64,000 bases of DNA from Mesostigma viride (GCA_009746045.1 RPFO01000231.1:1682840-1746839); one strand, 5' to 3'. Numbered from the stretch's first letter, positions 44,231 to 53,816 are shown. Numbers and translations: made by a program. The notes: generated from the letters alone by a model not told the origin.

Positions 44231-44347
44231 CGTGCTTGGACTCGAACGGCCCTGGGAACAGAGACGACGGCTGCAGCATCGCCTCCAAATACTGCTATAA
44301 TGGTTACAACGACAATGATGCAGACGGACAAGCGGGTTTTTGCGTGG
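44231..44347 (+). CDS. Cys-module exon B3
   Basis: This 117-base phase 1-1 exon has acceptor GCTTACACCAG and donor GTACGT. The module starts CLDSNGPGNRDDGC and continues SIASKYCYNGYNDNDADG to GFCV. Cysteines are at 2, 15, 22 and 38. Relative to B2 it has lost two codons between the second and third cysteines (PPSILKYC to IASKYC) and gained one in the loop. All changes are multiples of three, which supports selection for an open frame. Confidence 0.77.
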
Positions 44348-44435
44348 GTACGTGGTCATGTGGCTATGTCAGTGTCTCTGCTAAGGTTGGGGGTGACGCG
44401 AACGGTGCAGACGAGGCCGCGAGGGTTCTGGGGGC

Positions 44436-45325
44436 CGAGTGGGTTTTGGGGTTTTGGGGTTTCGGGGTTTTGGGGTTTCGGATGTGGGGTGGGGTGGGGG
44501 GGTCTGGGGTGGGGTGTGGGGTGTGGGGGTTGGGGGGTGGGGGGTGGGGGTGGGGGTGGGGGTGGGGGGTGGGGGTGGGGGGTGGGGGTGGGGGGTGGGG
44601 GTGGGGGTGGGGGTGGGGGGTGGGGGGTGGGGGTGGGGGTGGGGGGGGGGGGTGGGGGTGGGGTGGCGGGTGGGGGATGCGGGGTGGGGGTGGGGGGTGG
44701 GGGTGGGGGGTGGCGGGTGGGGGATGCGGGGTGGGGGTGGGGGTGGGGGTGGGGGGTGGGGGTGGGGTGGGGGTGGGGGGTGGGGGTGGGGGTGGGGGTG
44801 GGGGTGGGGGGTGGGGGGTGGGGGTGGGGGTGGGGGGGGGGGTGGGGTGGGGGTGGGGGGTGGGGGGTGGGGGTGGGGGTGGGGGGTGGGGGGTGGGGGG
44901 TGGGGGGTGGGGGTGGGGGTGGGGGGTGGGGGTGGGGTGGGGGGTGGGGGGTGGGGGTGGGGGGTGGGGGTGGGGGTGGGGGGTGGGGGTGGGGGTGGGG
45001 GTGGGGTGGGGGTGGGGGGTGGTGGGGGGGTGGGGTGTGGGGTGGGGGGGTGGGGGGGGGGTGGGGGGGGGGTGGGTGGGTGGTGGGTGGGTGTGGTGGT
45101 GGGTGGTGGGGTGTGGGGGCGGGGGGTGGGGGTGGGGGTGGGGGGTGGGGGGTGGGGGGTGGGGGTGAGGGTGGGGTGTGGGTGGGGGTGTGGGGTGAGG
45201 GGGTGGGGGTGAGGGGGTGGGGGTGAGGGGTGGGGGGTGGGGGGGAGGGTGTGGGTGTGGGGTGTGTGGGGGCGGGGGTGGTGGGGGTGAGGTGTGTGTG
45301 TGTGTGGGTGTGTGTGGGGGGGGGT
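44436..45325. repeat. G-rich (GGGGT)n tract starting with TTTTGGGG units
   Basis: About 890 bases are almost free of A and C on the plus strand. It starts GGGTTTTGGGGTTTTGGGG and passes into GGGGGTGGGG units, then GTGTGG near the end. Long Gly/Trp/Val frames on plus and Pro/His frames on minus are artefacts. It lies 90 bases after exon B3 and should form G-quadruplexes. Confidence 0.93.
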
Positions 45326-46033
45326 ATTATATATATTAATTGTGAAAGTGACCTCTAAAAAACTTACGAACGAAGCAAGTGAACAACGCAACAAAAAAGG
45401 AACTACAACCTAGATAGCAGGTAAAGCCCAGCCGCAACAATATATATAATAATTGTGGTTCTCTGACAGTTTCTTTATAGTGAGATGGAAGGGTAGCCGC
45501 TATAGCTAGGTTATAGGCTTCACTTGACATACCTTTTGAGGCCGGTGTGGCCTGATCCGGATCGGTAGTGACAAATGATTTGGCCAGTTCCCTGGCAAGG
45601 TGGCAGGAGCTACGTTGAGATGTAAACCTTCTTCTGTCTAGTGTTTTTTTTAATGACATAGTGATTAGCTAGATCTAGATTCTTTCTCTCACGCAATATG
45701 TATGTGACCTAATAACCCCGGAAAACTTACGAAAGCCGCCAGCAGTTAGAACGCCGATTTGCGTCATTTGTTCAGACGCAAGTTTTGCGTGGCGAAAAAA
45801 TGTCCGGGCCAAGGCCGCGTGACACGCAAAAAAGACAAAAGCAAACCCACCTAGCTAAGATTGGCCTCTTTTCTTTTCACAAGGGCGGCGACAGCAAGCC
45901 AGGGGAAACGCACCTCTGGTTGACAAACCTTCACTGTCGGAGCCATTTTCGGCCCTGAGCAGCAATTCCAAAGGGGCGCAAGGCTACAGCAAAGCAGGCA
46001 GCGGGCGAGGAGGACGGGACGCCCACACCGTGA
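45326..46033 (+). mobile_element. R1 5' region, copy b
   Basis: From about 45480 (TAGTGAGATGGAAGGGTAGC) to 46033 it matches 60300-60820, so the R1 family includes at least 550 bases before gag. GCGTCATTTGTTCAGACGC (hairpin GCGTC/GACGC) is at about 45761. The ATG of gag seen in copy a is changed to AATTCC here. Confidence 0.5.
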
Positions 46034-47006
46034 GCTGCTGCCGCCAGTCACGCGCCAGTTGCCTTCAGCGCCGAAAAGAAGCAGCTCGCCGCTCTGCTCG
46101 CCAAGTGCACCAGCCCTGCAGAGGCTGTGGGCGCAGTCGAGCAGGTCTTCGGTACCGAGGACTCGGTGACGGATGCCAGCTCGTGGAGCTCGAGCCAGCT
46201 GAGGTCTGTCGTGCAGTTGCTGGCCGATCACGTCGACGTTGCCAACGTGTTCGACGCACGTGACCCAAAAGAAGTGTTGGTGGCAAAACTGCTGGCCGTG
46301 GCAGATCTCATGGCGGAGGACGAGGAGGCGCTACCACCACCGACACCTGCGCAACGAAAATGGCCAAGCCGAAAGGCACGGCCGAAAATTCGGCAGGTGG
46401 GGGGGCCGTCGCAAAAGAAACGAGGGAGAGGTTGGCGACATTCGTTTGGGCACCTCTGGAAGCCAAAAATCAGGACGATGAGGAGGACGAGGGGGAGGTC
46501 GCAGCCGAGAAAATCATACAAGGTGTGAAGGCAGCACTGGGAGGAATGGAGGGGGTGGGAAGCCACCTCAAGGCCTCGAAAGGGGTGGGGCTGCCGAGCT
46601 GAGCCAAGAGCGTGAAATATTGGATTTCGGAGTGGGTGCTGCCGGGAGTGCTGAAGGACGCCAGCGACAATTGGATGGGAATCCGGCCATGGGTCATGAC
46701 AATCAAGCCTGGAAATTGGCGGAACATGGAGAACAGGAAAATTGTCATGAACATTTCACTGGCCATGGACACCCTTCTCAAGGAGCTGGGCTCAGCAGCC
46801 GGGGAGCTTGTGGGCATGGAGCACCTAATGAGGGTGGTGGCCGCCTTGCTGCAGGCGGAGGGGCAAGGAGGGGGGGGGGGAAGGCGGCGAGCCACCTCCT
46901 GCCATTCGGGGAGGCTGCACTTTCAGCCACCCCGGCGGTCAAGGCAGCCCTCCAAACTGCGATCCTCTTGGACAAGCTCAGCAAGGCCCAAGAAGTAGGA
47001 AAATAG
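46034..47006 (+). pseudogene. R1 gag-like ORF, copy b
   Basis: The frame begins ASHAPVAFSAEKKQLAALLA and runs through SSWSSSQLRSVVQLLADHVD. Near 46357 one A is missing from a run of five, which shifts it to the frame MAKPKGTAENSAGGG and EKIIQGVKAALGGMEGVGS, ending at 46602. It resumes at about 46612 (DASDNWMGI, LAMDTLLKELGSAAGEL). A 12-G run at about 46869 shifts it again to the C-terminal LLDKLSKAQEVGK. It is the longest gag of the family but is broken three times. Confidence 0.6.
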
Positions 47007-47343
47007 AATCCCAGCGGGACCGCTCCCTTTTCCCACTGCCATACCCACTTAGGCCAGCGTACACCGTGTGGGGCAGGGTGAGATCGGCACGCCGGCGACA
47101 GCGTGCCATGCGCTGCCACAGTGAGTACTCACTGCAATGCAAGGTAGTACGTTGGCTTAATTGGCTGGGGGGGGGGGGGGGAGCAGACCACCCTCCTAAC
47201 CCTAGAGGGGCGTGCTCTAAGGGGAGGGAGGAGGCCCTTGCGAGGGTCAAGAAGCACTGCACCTGGCACAGTCGCCGCGAAGGTGGCGTTGCGACAGGCC
47301 AGGTGCAAGAAGGCGCTGATGCAATATAGGGAAAGCATAATAA

Positions 47344-48777
47344 ATACGAACAACCGCTCACGGACGCGGTCAGTTTACCAAAAAGGAGGTGGCGGGGAAG
47401 GCACGGCTGCTCGGCCTGTTGGCTATGCCGCCGAGCTGGCGGGAGATATATGCCAGCAAGGAAAACTGCGTCAAGCCAGCGGTCGTGGCGAGCGCAAGGA
47501 ATTGGAATGTGCCTAAGCCCAGCCGGGGCTGCTCCATGGCTGAATGGGGAAAGCTCATGAGCGGGGCAGCAGATGTGGGCTTGGTAACGTTCCGGGAGAG
47601 GCGGCCCAAGTGGGTGGATGGCTGCTTTGGAGTTGCCAAGGGGGTGGGTGAGCTACGTTTCATCGTCAACAGGATGCTGGGCAACCTGCTGTGGGTGGAC
47701 CCCCCCAAGATCCTGCTCCCCCACCTGGGCATCCTCGTGGAGGTCTACATCAAGGGCTGGTGCTACAGCGCCAAGAGCGACCTCGTGTCATACTACTGCT
47801 CCATCGAGGTGCCCGAGTGGTGGTGGGACTACCAAGGCCTTCCTAGTGTGTGGTCTACTAGCGTGGGCCTGGCAGGGCCGAGGCGGAGGGTGTGGCCCGT
47901 GCTCAAGGTGCTGGCCATGGGGCATTCCCATGCGGTGCTGGGGGAGGCCATCCATGAGATGGTGCTCTACAGGAGCGGTGCTCTGGATCCGAGGCGCCAG
48001 GTCGACTACCTCGCAAGCGGAGGTGAGCTCACCTTGGTGAGCGACGAGTGTGGCCAGCCACTGAGCTTGGTCATGGAGTACAAGGAGGAGCTCGCTGTGG
48101 AGCTTCAGATCGCCCTGGAAAACCCCCCTGCCCCCATGCTGTCCATCACCATCGATGACATGGTGGCCAGCAACGAGCAGACCTGCGATGCGGTGAACCA
48201 GCTCATCACGCGCGCTATTGAGGAAGGCTGCCTTCCTAACAACCTTGTGCCGTCTAAGGAGAAGACTAAGATGACCAGCCTGGGAGGGGATGAGCTAGGA
48301 GCCGTGGGGGTGGTGCACCGACGGAACGGCGTGCTGGAACCAACGGTCAAGCAGCTCAACCTTGTGATCGCCCTCACACAGGCTGTACTCACTCGTGACC
48401 GAGCTACTGAGGGTTGGCTGCCATCTTGGGGCGGTGATTGTGGCTGCAGATGTTTAGTCAAAGCTGCCTCTCCATCTGGCGGTAATGTTTCAGATTCATC
48501 AGCCTGCAAGGGTGGGGGCAGCGATTGTGGGTGCTGTGGGCGGGGGTGCAGGAGGATTTGTGTCCTGGCCTTGGCTCCTATGCTAAGGGTTGACCGAAGG
48601 GCACCTTTGGCTGGTGAGGTTGTCGCTTCTGACGCGTTGACCTACGGGCAAGGTGTCGCCTACGCGACGATGGAGCCGGGCGATGTGACGGAGCTGGCGC
48701 GGGCACGCGAGGTTCGGGGGTACCTGACTTTGCTCATACCAACCGAGGTGGCCGACACTGGCCCCAGGCCGCTGAGC
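47344..48777 (+). CDS. R1 reverse transcriptase ORF
   Basis: The frame is open from 47344 and ends at 48942. No good ATG is seen, so translation as a fusion or by frameshift from gag is likely. In order it shows VAKGVGELRFIVNRMLGN, the finger-side KSDLVSYYCSIEVPEWW with the first catalytic Asp (47779), VLKVLAMGHSHAVLGEA like the L-P-M-G-x-S motif, and SITIDDMVAS (IDD at 48151-48159) for the Y-x-D-D box. CLPNNLVPSKEKTKM follows as in the thumb. The N-terminal 517-codon frame has no stop, the best preserved retroelement ORF in the window. It resembles DIRS-like polymerases. The YxDD tyrosine replaced by Thr-Ile is unusual. Confidence 0.6.
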
Positions 48778-49098
48778 GTGCGGGCGCAACAAGCAATCAC
48801 TAGCCAGCAATGGCATTGGGTTCAGGAGTCGTCGGCGGGATCCGGGGATGCACATCGACGAGAAGGAGGTGCAGGCTGCAGTGAAGGGCAAGCATGGAGA
48901 GGAGTTTGCGCAGCCTGGCAAACCGAGCCAAGCGGGTGGTGAGGTTGGTGGATCCCACTGCGGCATTTGGCTGCTTGGCTAAGGGGCGGTCATCCTCCTA
49001 CAAGCTCAACAAGCAGTGCCGCCGCTCGTGCGCACTGACCCTCGCCACTGGGAGTCGTTCCCAGTGGGTGTGGACGCCGAGTGCTCTTCAACCTGCCG
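48778..49098 (+). pseudogene. R1 RNase H region, copy b, truncated
   Basis: VRAQQAITSQQWHW opens it. A frameshift near 48830 leads to GMHIDEKEVQAAVKG (the Glu motif), a second one to RSLANRAKRVVRLVDPTAA and GCLAKGRSSSYKLNKQC, then SQWVW. Homology to the copy at 63334 stops near 49098, exactly where the broken exon B'3 begins. Confidence 0.55.
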
Positions 49099-49175
49099 AG
49101 ACGAAGGCTGAAACATCCCCTCCATTCTAAAATACTGCGATGATGAAGACGCCTTACCTGGTGTTTGCGTGGTTA
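49094..49175 (+). pseudogene. Broken B-type module B'3
   Basis: It reads CRDEG, stop (TGA where the cysteine codon TGC is expected), NIPSILKYCDDED, ALPGVCVV. It has the same 12-base loss in the acidic loop as B'2. The donor GTACGT is changed to GTTATG. The left half is replaced by the R1 RNase H end. Confidence 0.6.
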
Positions 49176-49331
49176 TGGGCTTGTGTACTTTTGTACCAGA
49201 AAGAGCTACCAGGTAACTTACGCCATGCCCAGCTTATGTACCTATACCTGCATGTGTCGCGCAACCAGTATTTTTTTTTTTGACACATAACGTCGCACTT
49301 CAAGATCGTAGTGCTTCCATGAGCCCCATAC

Positions 49332-49510
49332 ATAGCAACATTTGTTGAGCTTTGCTCATTTTGTATGTGACACGCGGGCGGGCTCAAATGGGACCGACCT
49401 GCCGTAGGTAGCGTAGTACTAGCGCTGGTCACGAAGGTACTGCACGGGCTGGCCTGTTTGTGCCGGCGCTGAGTGTGATCCCGACGCGCAGGCCTAGGTA
49501 GCTTCTAACA
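49332..49510 (+). mobile_element. Dispersed repeat T, copy 4 (left part only)
   Basis: TTGAGCTTTGCTCATTTTGT, GGACCGACCTGCCGTAGGTA and GTGCCGGCGCTGAGTGTGAT are present. It is cut next to the end of the minus-strand secreted-protein gene. Confidence 0.5.
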
Positions 49511-49552
49511 TATGTCAGTAGACCTTCACCAACCGCCCCACAACTAACCTAC

Positions 49553-50200
49553 CAACATCCAAGGGCTGTCCTTGGAGGTCAAGCATGTCCTTGACTTGTC
49601 CTTCAGGGTGAGCTATCATAAGCCCAAAGATCTGTGCAGGATTAAGAAAATTAAATTGGAACGCATCTCCGTTGGGAGTATATGTAGCACATATCCCTGA
49701 GAAGGGGCGTATGGCTTTTAATACATTCTGGGCTACTTCCTGCAAGGGTAGGGTGTAAACTACACGTGCTCTGGGTGCACAAGGTGCACCTGCACCACAA
49801 TGTATTCCAGCATCTAATGTGCGGACATAGGGTGGAAGATCACCATGGCTAAACAATGGCTAGGGCATGGCATCTCAGCAGAGAGTAGCTCTCTGCATAG
49901 GCAAAGCTCGGCTAATTTCTTCTGCAGGATAGGCCATAGAAAAATTAGCCACGGGGTTCGGAGGCACGTTTTCATTTTGGTAGATTGTGCATTTTGAATC
50001 ATGGAATGATGCTTATGCACCTGCCACTTACAGGGCGACAAATAATTAGTCGGTGAACAGATTGAGCCATCGGGGTCACCATTTGGGTGGGTATACCAGT
50101 ATTTACACTCTGTACAGCCTGCAGGAGTACCGTTAGTACAGGCAGCCGAGGGGGTAGGGGTGGGCATACTAACTACTAACATGACCACCAACCATGCCAT
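49553..50200 (-). CDS. Small secreted-protein gene, intact copy 4
   Basis: On the minus strand exon 1 (50021-50200) starts at the ATG of MAWLVVMLVVSMPTPTPSAA, a signal peptide with likely cleavage before Cys. It continues CTNGTPAGCTECKYWYTHP and SICSPTNYLSPCKWQ. The donor is either GTAAGT inside the last codons or CAG|GTGCAT. Exon 2 (49553-49859) follows acceptor CCCTAG and encodes DAGIHCGAGAPCAPRARVVY, a middle part with LQEVAQNVLKAIRPFSGICA, and IFGLMIAHPEGQVKDMLD up to donor G|GTAGGT in phase 1. More exons should lie beyond 49553, where repeat T now sits. The protein family is not recognised. The paralogues at 1.3, 6.5 and 24.7 kb lack most of exon 2. Confidence 0.5.
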
Positions 50201-50254
50201 ACAGCACAATTCTCTGTCACAATGATGGGCAAAGATAGCTGCATCATCAGACTG

Positions 50255-50290
50255 CACTTATATGGCACCTTTGTGAAGGTGCCACCTTGC
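50255..50290 (-). promoter_or_regulatory. Perfect hairpin and TATA-like site of copy 4
   Basis: TGGCACCTTTGTGAAGGTGC plus CA forms nine-base arms with a TGTG loop. On the minus strand it is followed by CATATAAGTGCAG, about 60 bases before the ATG at 50200. Confidence 0.45.
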
Positions 50291-50394
50291 CCATGCGCGT
50301 CAGTAATCTGGTACGGATACCCGGCGGCCACTGAAGGCATGCATACTAGGCACGGCAACCACCGACAAACTAGTGTAGCTATGCCTATGTAAGC

Positions 50395-51263
50395 TTTCCT
50401 TAGCAAGGATAAACTAAGCCTGAGCTGCTATTGCTTGCCAGGTGATGGTCAGCACACCCGGTGGCACATGCTGACCTTGGGAAGTTCTTATTCACCGTTA
50501 CATGCTTGATGGTGCCTCATAGAGCAGCCAACTGGGCAGCTCACACTCATGCAGTATGTGGGAGGGAAATGTGTAGCAAACATATATGGAGGTATTTCAA
50601 ACGTATACAGCCTCTAAACATCAGCGTCATCACACTTTGGCAAGTCACTTGACTGGGGGCAGCATCTATGAAGGGGGTTTAGCAAGGGGCCAGGCCATGG
50701 TCAAGAAAGAGCATGAATAATGAAAAATGTGCCGCGCGAGCTAGCATGTGCCATACAAGCATGAATAAAGGTCGAACATTGATTTGAAACGATGCATCAG
50801 CTTTACCTGGCATGGCTGGCGTTACCTTGGCCTAGGCGGTGACCATGAAAGGTTATGTGGCGGCACTCAAAAATTGTGCAGCACGGGCGCTAGATTCGGG
50901 GGTTTCTTGCCATGCTTGCATGTTTACGGCTACCAGGCATCAACACAGTGCGAAGAGACCGATATATACCTTGATAAATACACGTCGGAAAGGTTTTGCT
51001 GTCAACGTTTCTATTGACCGGCCTGCTGGCAGTATTTTTCCAGCAAGAACGCTGCCGACACCTATCGAATATCAATCCCACGTGCCAATAATTGGGCTGT
51101 ATGATCTTTAGAATGTTTTTAATCTTCTATCTGAGTTTGGCCAGCTGATTCAATCGCAAACATGTTGAACCAGTGATATTTGGACATTCTTTCCTAACTT
51201 CTTGATCCACTTCTGCTGTTTTGCCACGCATGCGTGTGTGTCTTTTATGTTCCCTGATACCAG
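50395..51263 (+). other. Interval before exon C3
   Basis: It contains the segment shared by the B-C intervals (50395-50655) and the decayed signal-peptide frame at about 50793 (MHQLYLAWLALPWPRR, then stop). The last 250 bases are nearly the same as before C1 and C2. Confidence 0.45.
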
Positions 51264-51380
51264 CCTGCTATGACGATTACACTGGTGTCAATCAAGACGA
51301 TGGCTGCACTGCTCTTGCCCCCATCTGCGTTGACTTCGGTCCCAGCGATGCGGACCACACGCCCGGGGCCACATGCGCAT
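51264..51380 (+). CDS. Cys-module exon C3
   Basis: This 117-base phase 1-1 exon has acceptor CTGATACCAG and donor T|GTACGT. The module starts ACYDDYTGVNQDDGC and continues TALAPICVDFGPSDADH to ATCA. Cysteines are at 2, 15, 22 and 38. It is the most changed of the C modules between the first two cysteines, yet the 12-residue spacing is kept. Confidence 0.79.
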
Positions 51381-52373
51381 GTACGTTTTTTGATGCACAC
51401 CTAAGCAGCCTGGTACCGCACTCGTGTTCTCATAATAAGCCCACATGTACCTTTTTCAATTATAGAGATTACAGGATCCATTTCTGTCCTTACTTTGCTT
51501 TGCATTCATCACCACAAAAGCGGATTTCTTTGAATAATAGTTTAGTCTAGTGGTGCGAGAGAGACTGCCGCAGGCAGCTGGAAGGGTCAGCCACGCGGAT
51601 GGCTGGCATTAGAAAATTCATAAATTTAATTATGGGAAATAGTGGGCTGGCTGCCCTTGGTCAGGTCGCGCGCCACTGGTCCTTAGGCTCTAGTACAGAA
51701 TGTACGACATCGCTGAAAATCCGGTGTCACATGCAGGTGCCGTGACGGTCACCACGTGTCAGTGGTCCTATTTTGTGACGGAAGCACTTTGTGTGGCAAG
51801 CCCAAGTGGGCTTTGGAATTAGGAGTAGGAATCGTTCAAAGTTTCTGTATATTGTAGGGAGTGAGTTTGTGACGCATTTCTGATGTTGCAAGGTGATTGA
51901 CGGTTGTCAACGGCTGTCCTGCTTGGCCGAAGGGGAACATAGCCAGACGTAGTTTGTTGTATAGGCAGTTTTTTTCACCCGCCCACCCACTCCTTTTTTC
52001 TTTGTTGCTTGAGGGCATTCACTACATGCTGGACTGTTTTCGAATTGGGTTCTTCCCTGCCATTCTTTCATGATGGCCCAGTCCACTGATTGCTTCAATA
52101 AAGACGAGTGATTTTTGTGAGTGAACGGGTGTAACATCAAATTTTTAACAATATTATTACAATAGGTGTGCTAGCCGACAGCTGTATACGGTAGAATAAC
52201 ACTGACTTGTCCCCCAGAAGATCACACGGCCATCTGCATGCTAGGGTGAGCACACTAAGTAGATTTGCAGGGCCAGCCCACAACAGCTGTGCCCCTGCTC
52301 TGCCCACATCTCCATATGTCATGGCTAACAGCCGGAAATATGTAGGACATGCAAAAAAGAAAACTTCACTAAA
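51381..52373 (+). other. C3-D3 intron, left part
   Basis: It is collinear with C1 and C2 introns except for 51890-52215, which is absent after C1. No gene is seen. Confidence 0.45.
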
Positions 52374-52491
52374 TTAGCTATGGGGGATTTTTTCCCAACC
52401 CAGGCTCACCCTCGGGCCAGAAACCCATTTCCCCCCTGAGGCCCTGAGGCCCTGTTGCCCCACACAGGGGTGGGGCCCGTTGATACATAGC

Positions 52492-53007
52492 TTAAAGAGG
52501 AGACGAAAAGGAGCCTGGAAGACGTTGACATACGACTCCACCGAAGTGGCGCCGGAGCTTGGCAGGGTCAAAACTCCAGTCCTGGGCCCACATTGCCGGC
52601 GTGACGTCCCACCCCAGTAGGCTGCGGTGGGGGCCAATGTAGCACGTGACCGAAAGTGCCGAAGCCCACCGGCCGCACAGCTGAATGGCCTCCGGGGACT
52701 CCCCAGCAATGGCGTTATGCGTATTGTGTGGGCCCCCACGCCGGGGACTGTGAAAAGAAGACCTTCCCGGGATGCCCATATGGACCTACACTGCCTCCCA
52801 CTGCTGCCTAGCCGGGTTGAACGTCAAGGACTGACTTAGATGTGCGTCCGGGGGCTTGCCAGCTGTCAAGTGCCGCAGGAGCCACAAGGAAAGGTGGTCC
52901 CAGATGAGGACAATTTCTGCACCCCCGCACAGTTTTGGGGTTGCGCAGCACAAGGGCACCCACAGTGGGCCCTGGCTCGCAAACAGGGGGCCGCCTGGAT
53001 GAGCCAC
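52492..53007 (-). pseudogene. Tyrosine recombinase remnant (copy 2)
   Basis: Minus-strand pieces read SLWLLRHLTAGKPPDAH (52786-53007) and, in another frame, SPRRGGPHNTHNAIAGE and LCGRWASALSVTCYIG (52492-52779). The catalytic Arg, the GRW and the Tyr are recognisable. The Gly-Ala-Thr of the box is changed, and at least one frameshift separates the parts. It corresponds to the copy at 8744-9205. Confidence 0.5.
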
Positions 53008-53690
53008 ATCCCGAACCCGCAGCCCTTGCTTCTCGTTACTTTGTAAATAATGCTAGAAAGCAATAATAATCAACGCACTCAAAACGCACCTGTCCACGTG
53101 AAATATGTATGCGACAGGGAACAACAATGTGCTTCTCTACTTCTAGCATGCATCCCTCATGTTTTACGCACATACTGTAATAAATATGTTCTGATGTCCC
53201 TTGAATCCTTGAGTAGGGGACTGCAGGGGACATGCAGACTACAGAGGCCATGTATTTACCATGCATGGCCAGCACGGGCATCTAGCCTGCCTAGCATACG
53301 TTGTGTGTTTGTGTGTTCCAGGCACTACTGTATGCAAGTTTTCAACTTGGCAGACAGTTTCGTCGCGTGGCTTTGGCTAATATGTGCAGGCTGTTAGCCT
53401 ACAGAACAAATGGAATTTCCAGCAGTGCCAGGAATTGCTGCAAAGCGCCCACTTAGATTTTCCGTGTCAGCGATGTGAGTTTTTTGTGATCCAAAAGATA
53501 ATCACGGTTCTCGAGTGATGACAGCTGTCATTTCCCTCCTAGTCGTTTTGACACTTTTGTATGGCACACCTTCTGCCCATGACTGCCTTGTTTTTGCAAA
53601 ATTAAAGGTGAAGTAATCTTTGGACATTTCTGCCGTATCCATGCTGGCTGTGTGCTTCATTCATGCCTTCTGTCCTTTCCCTGAAATCAG

Positions 53691-53816
53691 CCTGTTTGGA
53701 CTCAGCAGGGGGAGATACCCCAGACCTTGGCTGCACCAGTGATGCTACCAAGCCCTTCTGTCCGGATGGCGCTGCAAGCGATGGGGACTTCTTGCCCGGT
53801 GCCGGCCCATGCGCGG
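53691..53816 (+). CDS. Cys-module exon D3
   Basis: This 126-base phase 1-1 exon has acceptor CCTGAAATCAG and donor GTATGT. The module starts CLDSAGGDTPDLGC and continues TSDATKPFCPDGAASDGD to GPCA. Cysteines are at 2, 15, 24 and 41. It differs from D2 at only a handful of residues (Ala to Thr, Ser to Ala, Asn-Ser to Phe-Leu). Confidence 0.8.

Noticed and set aside
44447-44482. An internal telomere or chromosome end (TTTTGGGG units)
   Set aside because: There are only about four imperfect units inside an intron, and the same exon context continues on both sides. They are better explained as the start of the G-rich expansion.
44042-45394. Gly/Trp-rich plus frames (394, 317 and 257 codons) and a Pro/His/Thr-rich minus frame (337 codons)
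   Set aside because: They come from the G-rich tract. Only the first part (44231-44347) is exon B3.
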